From positions 558,001 to 622,000 of the forward strand of contig NC_042508.1 in the NCBI RefSeq assembly GCF_003054445.1: a DNA stretch of 64,000 nt, read 5' to 3'. The stretch is from Pichia kudriavzevii. Lineage: Eukaryota; Ascomycota; Pichiomycetes; Pichiales; Pichiaceae. The notes under the pieces were generated by a model. That model saw nothing but the letters and a program-made list of their open reading frames with translations, was not told the DNA's origin and did not search any database. Each line of letters begins with the position of its first letter. Position 1 is the stretch's first letter. Of this stretch, positions 28,401 through 38,504 are shown in pieces. A program made the position numbers and the translations under genes.

Positions 28401-30197
28401 TTACATAGATTTTAAACTTGGTGTTGATGTATTGCCGTTCTTGAATAATTTCTTGTTTCCTGGTAAATGCAGATTAGGGTCACGGAATGATGTAAAGGTA
28501 AAAGAGTGTGGGAGGTTGGTCTGAATGTTGTACTCATCGCCATTATTAGAACTTTGTAATTCGTGCAAATTCATGGTGGAACGTGTACGTAGCGTACTCT
28601 TCAATTCTTTGCTCTTCTGTGAATGTGATAAACTACGCCCTTCTTCTAAGTCGTATGCTTCTTGTAAGAATTGCGGTTTGCGATACCCCTGAACTTTTCT
28701 AAAAAAATTCTTAAGATTCCCAAACTTGTAGATAATCCCATAGTAAAGCACTAATGTCACCATCAAAAACAACCCAAAGGTAACAAAGGGAGAATTTACG
28801 TTGTCATCTATCTCAACAATAGTCTGACTAGTCTTCTCCTTCTCGTGTTTCTCAGCAACTGTTGGCCCTGGGAATACACCAACTTCATCAGCGCCCTCTG
28901 TTTGTGAGGAAGCATAGATTACCATCTTACCCAAAGTCCATGACAGCTCATTACCTTGGATGTTGTTCACACTCTTAAATATTGGTTCATCTTTCCCCTC
29001 AATGCTCTTAGATTCATCAACGCCCAACCTTGGAATATCAAAACCTTCGTGAAGAATATTGACTATCCAACTTGCCTTAAAACATGATGTTTGTAATAGC
29101 TCTAAGGTTAAAGCCTCGCCATACTCATGGTTATCAAACTTTGCCTTGATTGTTTCCCATGGTGTTTTGCAAAACTCTTCAGTGGCCTTTTCAAACATCT
29201 CATAATTATACTCGTCGGTCAATTTGAAAACGTCATGGGCTGTATACCAATATTCACTAACTCCAACAAATTTCTCTTTGGAAAAGTCCATTGCCGGACC
29301 ATGAACACCATTAAACAAACACGGCTCTTCGGCACATGGCATGTGTTTCAACAATAGTGGATATATAGTTTTCAAACATCCTTCGTACTCGCCTGATCCT
29401 GTAACGGTGTAAGTTTTCCCATTATATTCCACATCTGTTTGCATTCCTACGGGTGAGCAAGGGTCAGTCAAATCGCCCTTACCATCGCCATTTTTATCGT
29501 AATTTATATTTGGAGGTAACGCATTGATTAACGCATCGAGCTGTCTCCTTCTAGCCTCATTTGCACCAAACCCCAGCCAACTTGAAACGAAAACCGGCCA
29601 TTCATGAAGCGATCCATCATTTTGCCTCAACCTAACAGTGTACATATCATCTCCATGTTTGTTTACCTGTTCTTTGTCACTAGGTACAAAAGCCAATTGG
29701 GTTGATGCACCACCCATATCCATAAACCCATATGGTATTGAATTTACATCTTCTAGTTTACCACTGAGGTAGTTCAACGCAAGCCATCCGTAAAGTCCTT
29801 CTGTATCGCCATCAATAACTTCTATGTGCTCCTCGCATGGCAATACTACAAATTCACTCTCCTTGGAAATAACGTCACATACCTGTTTTAAAATTCTGTC
29901 TCTGGATTTTGATGGTAGTAACCTCATTCCTGCGGTTGCTTGAACAAATACCGGTGTGATGGAATGTAAATTGGCGGGTATTATTCCTTTTGCTGTTTCA
30001 ATTAGTGTTGCAAAATGGTCTCCCCATAAATCATAGCTTCCTTTCTTCAAATATCCATATGTTGATAATCCAGGTTTGGTTTTGGTATTTGAAATTTGTT
30101 GAATTTGAGGTAATACAGTTGTTGAATCATTGGTATACTGGTATACCAATGCCCGAGACCCAGATGATCCAGCATCTATTATAAGGGCGTATTTCAT
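28401..30197 (-). CDS. YND1: Ynd1, Golgi apyrase (nucleoside di/triphosphatase)
   Basis: A 598-residue GDA1/CD39-family enzyme. The apyrase regions are intact: DAGSSGSRALVYQ (ACR1), FVQATAGMRLLP (ACR2), GDTEGLYGWLALNYLSG (ACR3), GFMDMGGASTQLAF (ACR4). A single C-terminal transmembrane segment (about residues 487-507, FVTFGLFLMVTLVLYYGI) and a cytosolic tail fit Ynd1 (630 residues) rather than N-anchored Gda1. It hydrolyses nucleoside diphosphates made during Golgi glycosylation, allowing nucleotide-sugar antiport. An in-frame ATG exists 35 codons upstream (30302); homologues begin just before ACR1, so I use MKYALIIDAG at 30197. Confidence 0.93.
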   Translation of the reverse strand: MKYALIIDAGSSGSRALVYQYTNDSTTVLPQIQQISNTKTKPGLSTYGYLKKGSYDLWGDHFATLIETAKGIIPANLHSITPVFVQATAGMRLLPSKSRDRILKQVCDVISKESEFVVLPCEEHIEVIDGDTEGLYGWLALNYLSGKLEDVNSIPYGFMDMGGASTQLAFVPSDKEQVNKHGDDMYTVRLRQNDGSLHEWPVFVSSWLGFGANEARRRQLDALINALPPNINYDKNGDGKGDLTDPCSPVGMQTDVEYNGKTYTVTGSGEYEGCLKTIYPLLLKHMPCAEEPCLFNGVHGPAMDFSKEKFVGVSEYWYTAHDVFKLTDEYNYEMFEKATEEFCKTPWETIKAKFDNHEYGEALTLELLQTSCFKASWIVNILHEGFDIPRLGVDESKSIEGKDEPIFKSVNNIQGNELSWTLGKMVIYASSQTEGADEVGVFPGPTVAEKHEKEKTSQTIVEIDDNVNSPFVTFGLFLMVTLVLYYGIIYKFGNLKNFFRKVQGYRKPQFLQEAYDLEEGRSLSHSQKSKELKSTLRTRSTMNLHELQSSNNGDEYNIQTNLPHSFTFTSFRDPNLHLPGNKKLFKNGNTSTPSLKSM

Positions 30198-31324
30198 GGT
30201 AGTTGGCAGTGTTGCACTTGTTCCCTTCCAGAGAGGAAAAACAATTCTAAAAAAACGGAGATTATAAACACTTCTATTTTTTGATTGTAACTCATGTGAC
30301 ATTGACGGAAAAATTAGTGCGCTTACTTGAATTTGTTCTAATTGCCAGCAATAAAGGAAAGTACAATAGAAAATGGAATTATACCTATAAAAGCAAGTTA
30401 CAAACTCTTGTCAAACCTTTCCCCAAACTTGGGTTGCATTTCCAAATAAACCGCTGTTGGTTAGGCTGCTTTTTGAATAAGGCTTGTTATAGAGTGTCAG
30501 GTGAAATGAGGTGTAAACCGTTTAACTTTTGACGTAATAATGCACACAGGAGTGAAACAGTACTCCCTATTGAAGCTCTGTTTGGCTCTAATACATTTAA
30601 TACTTCAATACTCTTCTAAGTGTACACTGTAAACAAGTCAAAACCTTGCAGGGTCGCTTCGCAAAACAATATCCGAAAGTTCAGGTGTTAACCGAATTCA
30701 TTGACCAAAAATAAGCGAAATCAACTTTTTTGCAATATTTTTACTGGAATAAATTGTTTTCGGAGGATCGCCGAGCAATCGAAAAGAAAATTTCACCAGG
30801 TTCGGATATTAGCCGACAAAAATATTCAAAAATAGGCGAACTGCCCTATATCACCCTTTTTTTTTCTGTCAATTTTTTTTTTTTGACTCAAGCCTCGCAA
30901 CCATTTAACATAAGGTCCGATTTTCGGCTCTTCTCTTATTTTTAGATCCTCACAATTAACAAATTTATATTGTTGTTTCATTTCAAAGCAACCTCTTTGG
31001 CGTTTCTTCAGGTTGAGATCACCTAACGTATGTATGTTTGTTCACATTAGTATATAAAAGTTCTCAATGTTTGGAAACAAGGGCAAAGTTGCAAATTTAA
31101 TGCGTTGTAGCTTGGAAAGCATGTTACACGCACGTTGCATCCGTCAATTATAGCTACATTGATCTAGCTACCCTTTTTACTTTATCAAAAACAGAACATT
31201 TAGAGGAAAAAACAAATTCTCTATTTAATTAATCATAAATATAGAGAACATTTAGAGGAAAAAACAAATTCTCTATTTAATTAATCATAAATAAAGAGAA
31301 CAATTAAAAAAGATTTTTAAGGAA
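30198..31324. other. YND1 promoter and ferric reductase 3' flank
   Basis: 1.1 kb with no convincing gene. It holds a diverged direct repeat pair (about 30675-30719 and 30797-30841) sharing GTTCRG...TTARCCGA and CAAAAATARGCGAA, several CGG/CCG triplets, T-runs (30858-30886), and a 52-bp tandem duplication at 31193-31296. Confidence 0.5.
31193..31296. repeat. 52-bp tandem duplication downstream of ferric reductase
   Basis: Units 31193-31244 and 31245-31296 differ at one base near the end (TATAG versus TAAAG). A third copy starts for a few bases. Each contains TTTAATTAATCATAAAT. It sits within 130 bp of the ferric reductase stop, so it is in or near its 3' UTR. Confidence 0.85.
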
Positions 31325-33415
31325 TCACCAAACTTCCAACTCATCAAAGTAGTCAATAGACTTGTCCCATGATGTAACATTGGAAGAAACTATATTACGG
31401 ACCTCATCGGTAAGTGCGGGTGGACCACATGAGATGATAGCAATATTATTTGCAGATGCATTTCTAACATTATAATCAAGCAGCTCACCCATGTTTGGAC
31501 GTCCATAAAAAATGTTAACACCTCCACTTGATGTAGTTTTTTCAATGTCAGACTCCTTCTCAGAACTTTCTGTAGTCGGTTCTTCTAAATTGGTTAACTC
31601 GCTTAAAGTGGTTATTTTATCGGTACCTTGTTCCCTAGTAATATAGATCTCGATTTCCGTGTGTACTTGTGCAAGTAAATTATGATAAACTTGAACAGAC
31701 TTCAATGTTTGTGCAATCCAAATGAATTTACCCTTGGAAACCTGTGCGGCATTCTCTAATATGGAAGGAACACCTGAACCACCAGCAATGAGTAAAGCTT
31801 CATCATATTTTTTCAATTTAGATGCACAGTCACCACCATATGGACCTTCAAGGCACACTTTCCAGTTCATTTTACCGCCATTAGCCACCAGCTGATTCCA
31901 AACCCTAAAAGTGATTCCCTTCTTGACACGAATATAAGAGCACAGATTATCTCCTTCAATAACTGTGGTAAATGGATGGTTTTCCCAAAATATCCAACCT
32001 GCAAAGTAAACATAAGAATAAGTGCCTGGTTGATGGAACCACCAAGAAGGTTTTGGGACTTTTATTTTCATTAAGTTTTCATCAACAACCGAAATAGTAG
32101 CTGTCTTCCAACCAAAACCAAACATACGAATAACTCTTAACAAACGTTCAAAAAACCAAACACAACATGCGGCAATAAGCCATTCCATCCAACCAAGCGT
32201 GTTACAGTGGTACCAGCACATAATGAGAAAGGCAATTGCTAAAACAACGTGGAACGTGAGGAAATATTCATAATACCACACTCTGAATGGATGGAACGCT
32301 TGGAGTAAGATAACGCCGCATAAAACAGTTGCTGCAACACCACAAGCAAAATAGGTTTGTTTTAAACTTGATACATAGGAACCCTTGGAATATGCTGTGT
32401 ATGCACAAGAATGAATCAAAGCATCAAGAGCCATCCATGATGCAATCACTTTATGAAAATGTAAGAATGTTGCTGCTGACCAACCAGTAATCCATAATAA
32501 GAAGTTGTTTCTACCTGCAAACAAGATCAACAACGGAATCTTACCAAACGCCATAATACCAGTACGGTCACCCAAGAATCTCTGCCAGGTTGTTCTGGCT
32601 GGGCCAAACCAGTAGCCTTGATTTTGACGATAGTCAACACAGTAGAATGCCACTTGAAGAGCAAAGATAAATAAATCGGTTACAAATTGGATTCTGTTAG
32701 GGAATAGAAGTGAAAAGTATTTCCAGCCATAGGCTTGTGCAAATTTACCATTAGGTAAAACCGTTGGGAAAATGATGTACTTCTGCAAAACCTTGACAAA
32801 CGGAGAGTTGTTGATTGACTTGGAGATCGCAGTCTTTCTGGAAAAATTATGAATAGCAGATATGACAATCAATAACAAAAAGTAACCACAAATACCAACA
32901 GAAAACCAAGTACCAGAATCCAAGTTGAAGTAGTAGTTTTTATAACCGACATAAGTTGGCTCAATTGCAGTGATGTTAGCATTAGTTGGTGCATACAATG
33001 GTAATGAAATATTTTTAATATTATCCAGTGGAACGTAGTATTTTGTACCATTCTCGTATTGATCCTTATAGTAAGTCCAAGAATAATGGTAAGAACTATA
33101 ACGTTTACATGAGGTTGCAGCATACTTGAAAACCGTATCATGGAATTGGTCTCCCTTGTCTTCTGCCAAGCTAAAACAACAGTTCAAAAGGGTAGCAACC
33201 GCAGGTGGATAGCCGCACATGGCATCATAATAGGTACTATATTCGGCCAACATTAGAGGGGTGTAGTCGTAAACATAGTCTTCGATACCTTCATAACAAG
33301 TCCAGAATTCAGCAGCACCTGAATCTGTACCTATAGTTGTCTTCAAATATAATTCATCGGCCAAAGTCGTGGTTGACAGTGCTAGAACTAGCAATGCACC
33401 AATAGCAGACCTCAT
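31325..33415 (-). CDS. Plasma-membrane ferric/cupric reductase (FRE family)
   Basis: A 696-residue flavocytochrome. Signal peptide (MRSAIGALLVLALSTTTLA), then an extracellular Cys-rich domain (about 20-165). The ferric-reductase transmembrane domain has paired haem-ligand histidines in FLHFHKVIASWMALDALIHS and FHVVLAIAFLIMCWYHC. The FAD box is ENHPFTTV, and GGSGVPSI and CGPPALTDEV are the NADPH-binding C-terminal parts. It reduces Fe3+ or Cu2+ before uptake. The frame extends 21 residues upstream, but the ATG at 33415 gives a proper signal peptide. Which FRE paralogue cannot be said. The upstream region is shared with NUG1. Confidence 0.93.
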   Translation of the reverse strand: MRSAIGALLVLALSTTTLADELYLKTTIGTDSGAAEFWTCYEGIEDYVYDYTPLMLAEYSTYYDAMCGYPPAVATLLNCCFSLAEDKGDQFHDTVFKYAATSCKRYSSYHYSWTYYKDQYENGTKYYVPLDNIKNISLPLYAPTNANITAIEPTYVGYKNYYFNLDSGTWFSVGICGYFLLLIVISAIHNFSRKTAISKSINNSPFVKVLQKYIIFPTVLPNGKFAQAYGWKYFSLLFPNRIQFVTDLFIFALQVAFYCVDYRQNQGYWFGPARTTWQRFLGDRTGIMAFGKIPLLILFAGRNNFLLWITGWSAATFLHFHKVIASWMALDALIHSCAYTAYSKGSYVSSLKQTYFACGVAATVLCGVILLQAFHPFRVWYYEYFLTFHVVLAIAFLIMCWYHCNTLGWMEWLIAACCVWFFERLLRVIRMFGFGWKTATISVVDENLMKIKVPKPSWWFHQPGTYSYVYFAGWIFWENHPFTTVIEGDNLCSYIRVKKGITFRVWNQLVANGGKMNWKVCLEGPYGGDCASKLKKYDEALLIAGGSGVPSILENAAQVSKGKFIWIAQTLKSVQVYHNLLAQVHTEIEIYITREQGTDKITTLSELTNLEEPTTESSEKESDIEKTTSSGGVNIFYGRPNMGELLDYNVRNASANNIAIISCGPPALTDEVRNIVSSNVTSWDKSIDYFDELEVW

Positions 33416-34538
33416 AATTGATTTAATGTGGAGAAACAGATGAAAATGATATACAAAGAAGGTTTCAACCGTTAGCAAAATAAACTAAAATACATCGGTT
33501 AGAAACACGCTACCGTTGGGAAGTTTAAATATGAAATATTAGGAGGTTTCATATTCTTGGAAATGAAACTTTATCCCCGGCAACAATATACCTAGGGCAT
33601 TCACGACGATCATCAACGACCTACCAGCAGTTGAGAAAAAGCATGAAGGTAGAAGTTGAAATTTCACAAGAGGCTTTTAGTTGACGGAGGTAACGGAGAT
33701 GTACTAAAAATGGTAAACTCCCAGGATTTTCATTGGCCACGCACAATAATACCGTTTTCTTGCAACTGCTGTAGAGCAACCAGGGGAGGAGGGGGATGGC
33801 CCTCCTACATGATGAATGCTTTCGGGTGGAAGCTTATTCACTAGGAGAGAAGTCCAATTATTCAGCTGACAGAAATTGTAAGTGACAGTTGACATTATCC
33901 AAGGGTGAAAGTTTAGGGCCGATAATAGATAGCTCACAAAGTTAATATGCACAACAATATTCTCAATTTAGAAGGTGCGTGCATGCAACATTTGCATTTG
34001 CTTTCCCTCTTTCTATTCTTGCCATATCTGCTAGTGGACAAAAGAAGGTGTCACAACTTACAAATTTTAATATGAGAGGCTGGCATATTTGCTACCGTGC
34101 CTTACGACTAATAGTTATTCGGCAAACCTCGTATAAGGATTATTATATTTACACCATCTAGTTGGAGACTTGCCAACTGTTCAAATTTGATTGACTAATA
34201 TCATTTCTTGCGTTGTGCACGTGCCGTCTCATGGCTATCAATGTCAAAATCCGCAAATGACACAATGGGGCCATGTCCTCTATTACACCCCACTTAGAAT
34301 ACAATCAAGCCAACTTAAGAAAAATTCCAAAAAAAGGTAAACTTCAAGAATTGCTCGATATTAGTAATGTCCTTGCCAATCCTGTGAAACGGGCCAATAG
34401 GCCATGCTGCATTCATGTTGTGAGCAAGTGTGGTAAATATTGCCCAAGCTTCCAGGGTCCCAAATTGGCAAAAAAAAAATGGCGGCAATGCAATGTAACC
34501 AAGCACTGTGGCACGTGCAAATCAATTGGCTACGTAGT

Positions 34539-34544
34539 CACGTG
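34539..34544. promoter_or_regulatory. CACGTG box in GTCACGTGA context
   Basis: Matches the Cbf1-type site RTCACRTG. Two further CACGTG hexamers lie 22 and 316 bp away (34512, 34218), all upstream of NUG1. Confidence 0.4.
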
Positions 34545-34677
34545 ATTGTCATGCGCCTCTCGAGCGTTATTCTTTGGAGTAGTTAAGGGGGGGGGAAGAG
34601 AAATAAGCAGGAAAATTTGTGTATCAATGCGAAAAGAAAACGAAAATATGCAGAGATATGTATTTTTTTTTTCTAAC

Positions 34678-34699
34678 ATGAAAAATTAAAATTTTTCAT
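34678..34699. promoter_or_regulatory. Inverted RRPE-like elements upstream of NUG1
   Basis: ATGAAAAATT-AA-AATTTTTCAT, a perfect 22-bp inverted repeat 127 bp before the NUG1 start. TGAAAAATT resembles the rRNA-processing element (TGAAAAWTTT) of ribosome-biogenesis genes, the class to which NUG1 belongs. Confidence 0.5.
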
Positions 34700-34825
34700 T
34701 TGATTATCGATCTATATATTAGAGAAGAAGAGAAAAATCTCCTTTGGATTAAAAGGTTTGACCAACACTTTATTCTTGCACCAGGAACTCTAAATACTTT
34801 AGGACCAAGTGTTTAAGCTATCAAT

Positions 34826-36409
34826 ATGAGAGTCAAGAAGCCAACGTCTAAGCGTATGACCACCCGTTTAAGGGAAGGTATTAAGAAGAAAGCTTCAGCT
34901 CAACGTCGTAAGGATAAGAAGGCAGCAAAGAAGGACGTTACCTGGAAGTCTAGACATCCAAAGGATCCTGGCATTCCAGCGTCATTTCCTTACAAGGAGC
35001 AGATTATTGCGGAGATTGAGATGAGGAAGCAAGAAAGGGAGGAACAAAAGAGGTTAATGAGAGAACAAAGAAAAGCTGTACAAGCAGGCAGTTTAGAGGA
35101 TGCGCAAGATGCAATGGAGATTGAAGGTGAATTGGGCGACGACATGGCAGCTTTGATGGAGAGTGCGCAGGCTGCAGCGAGAGAGTATGAAGGTGAAGAC
35201 GAGCAAGATGATGATGGAGATGCAATGGTTGAAGATGATTACGAGGTTATTGAGCGTGATCTTCCACTAGACGATGAGGAAGTAGATGATGAGAGAGCCA
35301 ACAAGAGTGAAATTGAAAAGTCTAGAAAACAATTTGATAAGGTGTTCAAGAATGTCGTTGATGATGCAGATGTTATACTATATGTATTGGATGCTCGTGA
35401 TCCGGAGAATACGAGGTCAAAGAAAATTGAGGAGTCAATTCTACAAAGTCAAGGTAAGAGATTGATTTTGTTGTTGAACAAGGTCGATTTGGTTCCTGAT
35501 GAGATTGTCAAGAAATGGTTGGATTTCCTTGGAAGTTCTTTCCCAACGATTCCAATCAAGGGATCAAGTGGATCCAATAACGGTAAAACGTTCAACAAGA
35601 AACTAACGCAAAATGCGACGGCCAACCAATTGTTATTGGCCTTGAAGGCGTATGCAAGTAAATCTAATTTACATCGTACCATTACAGTTGGTGTGATTGG
35701 ATATCCTAATGTTGGTAAATCGTCGATAATCAATGCATTGACCAACCAACATTCCGGTAAGGGCAGTAACAAGTCCAAGCAGCCATGTCCTGTTGGAAAC
35801 CAAGCGGGTGTAACACGTACATTGAGGGAGATCAAGATTGACAACAAGTTGAAGATCATTGACTCTCCTGGTATTGTATTCCCTGAGAATGTCAAAAAGA
35901 GCGGCAGTTTAACTACAAGACAAAAGAAGGAGTACGAGGCAAAATTGGCAATTCTGAGTGCCATTCCGGAGAAGCAGATTGAAGATCCAATTAACGCCGT
36001 TTCTTATTTGTTAAAGAGGTTATCGACGGACAACTCCATGGCAGAATCGTTCAAGGAGTTCTATAAATTACCTGCATTGGCATCTATTGATTTGAATGAT
36101 TTCACCAAGAAGGTTCTCATCCATATATCAAGAAGTCAAGGGAGACTAGGCCGTGGTGGTGTGCCTAACCTGCATGCCGCATCGTTGGTTGTATTGAAGG
36201 ATTGGAGGGACGGCAAGTTTCAAGGCTGGACGTTACCAAAGTCAAGCAGTGCAAAAAGCGGTGATTCTACTGAGGTTGAGACTAAGATTCCCAACGGAGC
36301 CAGTGGAGCAAAGCCACCAGCCAAGGTTGAACAGACCACCATTGTCAAGGAGTGGGCACAAGAGTTTGACCTGGATAGTCTATTTGCAGATGTGTTTGGT
36401 AAAAATTAG
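34826..36409 (+). CDS. NUG1: Nug1, 60S ribosome-assembly GTPase
   Basis: A 527-residue circularly permuted GTPase of the YlqF/YawG family. A basic N-terminus (MRVKKPTSKRMTTRLREGIK; KKDVTWKSRHPKDPGIP) binds pre-60S. An acidic linker follows at about 100-165. Permuted G motifs run in order: NKVD (G4, about 216), GYPNVGKSS (G1, about 293), GVTRTL (G2), DSPG (G3, about 346). The length matches S. cerevisiae Nug1 (520) and the N-terminus is near-identical. It acts in nucleolar and nuclear maturation and export of the 60S subunit. The promoter carries an RRPE-like palindrome. Confidence 0.95.
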   Translation: MRVKKPTSKRMTTRLREGIKKKASAQRRKDKKAAKKDVTWKSRHPKDPGIPASFPYKEQIIAEIEMRKQEREEQKRLMREQRKAVQAGSLEDAQDAMEIEGELGDDMAALMESAQAAAREYEGEDEQDDDGDAMVEDDYEVIERDLPLDDEEVDDERANKSEIEKSRKQFDKVFKNVVDDADVILYVLDARDPENTRSKKIEESILQSQGKRLILLLNKVDLVPDEIVKKWLDFLGSSFPTIPIKGSSGSNNGKTFNKKLTQNATANQLLLALKAYASKSNLHRTITVGVIGYPNVGKSSIINALTNQHSGKGSNKSKQPCPVGNQAGVTRTLREIKIDNKLKIIDSPGIVFPENVKKSGSLTTRQKKEYEAKLAILSAIPEKQIEDPINAVSYLLKRLSTDNSMAESFKEFYKLPALASIDLNDFTKKVLIHISRSQGRLGRGGVPNLHAASLVVLKDWRDGKFQGWTLPKSSSAKSGDSTEVETKIPNGASGAKPPAKVEQTTIVKEWAQEFDLDSLFADVFGKN

Positions 36410-36827
36410 TGTATATATATAATTTAAGTCATTGTTCAGGTTAGCTCAAGTTCTAACTATATTGGTAATTCCCTTTCTAGTTGAACGCTGGTTTTCCCCA
36501 CTATTGTTCAAGTCCAAAAGTACTTTCCCTTGACTATTGGTGTTGATTTCACCTATGTATTGTATTATGTGATTAAGTGATGCAATTCGGTATACCAGTA
36601 CAAGCAAGAATTATAAATGGCCATCCACGGCAACAAACTAGAATGGCAATGGAGGTAAACAAGGAGATACAGATATTCTGTAAATTTGTGTGTGTATATA
36701 CATTATATATATATATATATGTATATGTATACAACATAGATAGATCACTGTGTCTGTATATACAACAGTTTGAACATTGTCAGAGTGTCAAAGAATAATT
36801 TTGTTTTTCCGTTTTTTTTCTTTGAGT
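36410..36827. other. Intergenic between convergent NUG1 and thioredoxin
   Basis: 3' flanks only, with a (TA)n microsatellite at about 36704-36720. No gene recognised; a 73-codon frame crossing the repeat looks spurious. Confidence 0.45.
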
Positions 36828-37262
36828 TCAAGCCAACTTGTCAATGGTTTGCTTTATAGCAGCAGGATTAGCGCCAATGACTTTGCCTACCAACTCGCCC
36901 GACTTAAAGAAGAGAAGAGTAGGCATTGAGGTGACTTCTTGGGATTGGGCCACAGAGGGCAATTCGTCGACATCAACCTTGTAGAAGGCAACGTTTGAAT
37001 ACTGTTGGGAGAACTTCTCCAGCATTGGGGCAATCATTTTACAAGGACCACACCAGACGGCAAAGAAGTCAACGACAACCAACTTGTCTGCCTTGATTGC
37101 GGTGGAGAATTCTGATTCTGATTTGATGACTTGGACCATTTTTGGAGACGGGGATAAGTTTGAATATGTTTTTGAGCCTTGAGAGTTCAACTGGGTATTC
37201 TGATAAGAGAAGTACTTATTAACAACCACAACGGCGAAAACGAGTAAAAGGAATCCCAACAT
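36828..37262 (-). CDS. Thioredoxin with N-terminal hydrophobic leader
   Basis: A 144-residue protein. From residue 42 (MVQVIKSESEF) it is a complete classical thioredoxin with active site WCGPCKM and the cis-Pro MPTLLFF, very like cytosolic Trx1/Trx2 of S. cerevisiae. Ahead of it lies an in-frame extension starting at a genuine ATG (37262): MLGFLLLVFAVVVVNKYFSY, a hydrophobic segment, then a polar linker. The internal Met (ATG at 37137-37139) corresponds to the normal cytosolic start. So either the protein is membrane-anchored or organellar, or two forms are made from alternative start sites. It donates electrons to ribonucleotide reductase, peroxiredoxins and PAPS reductase in the family. 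It diverges from the PSR-type phosphatase gene. Confidence 0.92.
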   Translation of the reverse strand: MLGFLLLVFAVVVVNKYFSYQNTQLNSQGSKTYSNLSPSPKMVQVIKSESEFSTAIKADKLVVVDFFAVWCGPCKMIAPMLEKFSQQYSNVAFYKVDVDELPSVAQSQEVTSMPTLLFFKSGELVGKVIGANPAAIKQTIDKLA

Positions 37263-38504
37263 TAATACTGCATTGGTTAAGTTCAGCTAATTTCTACAAT
37301 TAATGGGCGGGGGGTGGCGACTTTATATGGAAACCCGAAATTCTCACTGTGGACACTTGACGCTTCAAATCTTCCATTACATATTTAAAACCTCACGCTG
37401 CATAAGTGAGATTAGATTTTCTGTATTTGTCAGAAATTGGAGTCGAGAGGGAGAAGACATAAAATGGGGGGAAATCGCTCCCCTTTCTTGTGTTTAATAA
37501 GCTTCTTTTGTTCTCCTATAGCTTGAATAAATTAAATCTTAAATGGAATTAAACCCGTCGTCGACGCGTCGCTGACACGTGGCCCGCGCACAATATGCGT
37601 CAGCGACGCGTCGACGCCGTCGAAGGCGTTTTGTTAATAATGGTATAAATTAATAGGACTCTCTTTTTTCCTCTCAAACTTGCCTCTTTCCGCTTTAGGC
37701 ATTGCTTTGTCAACCCACGTCGTAATACCCCTGCTATTGCTGTTGTTCTCGCCACCACTTGTACTAATGTTAATACCATAATTTACACCATGGCCAACAC
37801 TACTAAGGCCATATTACTAAGGCCATATTACTATATCCACTCTTATAACTATACGTACCCTTATTACTACTACTACCGAGCCTATTAATAAAACTAATCG
37901 CTCGGCTCTTCTCTATTCTTTAATCTGTAATCTCAAGTGCCAAGCAACAGTGACCCTTCCCCTTGTCTCCCCTTGTCTCCCCTTGTCTCCCCTTGTCTCC
38001 AGCTCTCCCAGCATCCACTATCCTTGCCGAAAACACATTTGCTGCTCAAAAGCAACAACCCTCAAAGTACCTCCTTATTACTTGTAATTGTTAGTGCACG
38101 CAACAAGTTCGGCTTCTCCTGGAAAAAAAAAAAAGTTTTCTCTCTTTTTGCCCCCCCCCCCCCGTTTTTCGTTTTTTGTTTTTTCTTGTTTTTTTTTTCT
38201 CCAGCTTAAGCTGTTCCTCTCATTATGGGTTTTTTTTGTCCTCTCCATTTGCAACTCGAACACCGAAAAAAACTCTAGAAAACACCTATATTTCCGTTTC
38301 CATTTCCATTTCCATTTCTACCTTCATTTCGACTTTGTGTTTTACCCCCTATTTAACCTTTACCTGCTCTTACTCACCCCCCACCTTCCTTATTACCTTT
38401 CGAGTAATCATTTAACCCCCCCACCACTCTGCTATCCCTTCTCTCATCTCATCCATTGAAAGGTCCTGCTCCTTGTCTTTGCCTTTGTCTAGTCTAGTCG
38501 GGCC
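37263..38504. other. Long divergent promoter thioredoxin / PSR-type phosphatase
   Basis: 1.24 kb. It contains the 58-bp inverted repeat 37559-37616 with two CGACGCGTCG sites, a (CTTGTCTCCC)n tandem run (about 37970-38000), A12 and C13 tracts (38122-38163), and a very pyrimidine-rich leader (38150-38500) typical of long 5' UTRs. Short frames here are low complexity. Confidence 0.55.
37559..37616. promoter_or_regulatory. 58-bp inverted repeat with two MCB-like palindromes
   Basis: Perfect 18-bp arms CGTCGACGCGTCGCTGAC (37559-37576) and its complement (37599-37616), separated by 22 bp containing CACGTG and GCGCG. Each arm holds CGACGCGTCG (37562-37571 and 37604-37613). Because the decamer is itself palindromic, each arm could bind a dimer and the whole could form a cruciform. 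It lies about 300 bp from the thioredoxin start and 890 bp from the phosphatase start. Confidence 0.75.

Larger units (their letters stand above)
33416..34825. other. Long divergent promoter ferric reductase / NUG1
   Basis: 1.4 kb. It carries three CACGTG boxes (34218-34223, 34512-34517, 34539-34544), G9 (34587-34595) and an inverted pair of TGAAAAATT elements just before NUG1 (34678-34699). Several 60-90 codon frames look random. No RNA gene seen. Confidence 0.5.
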
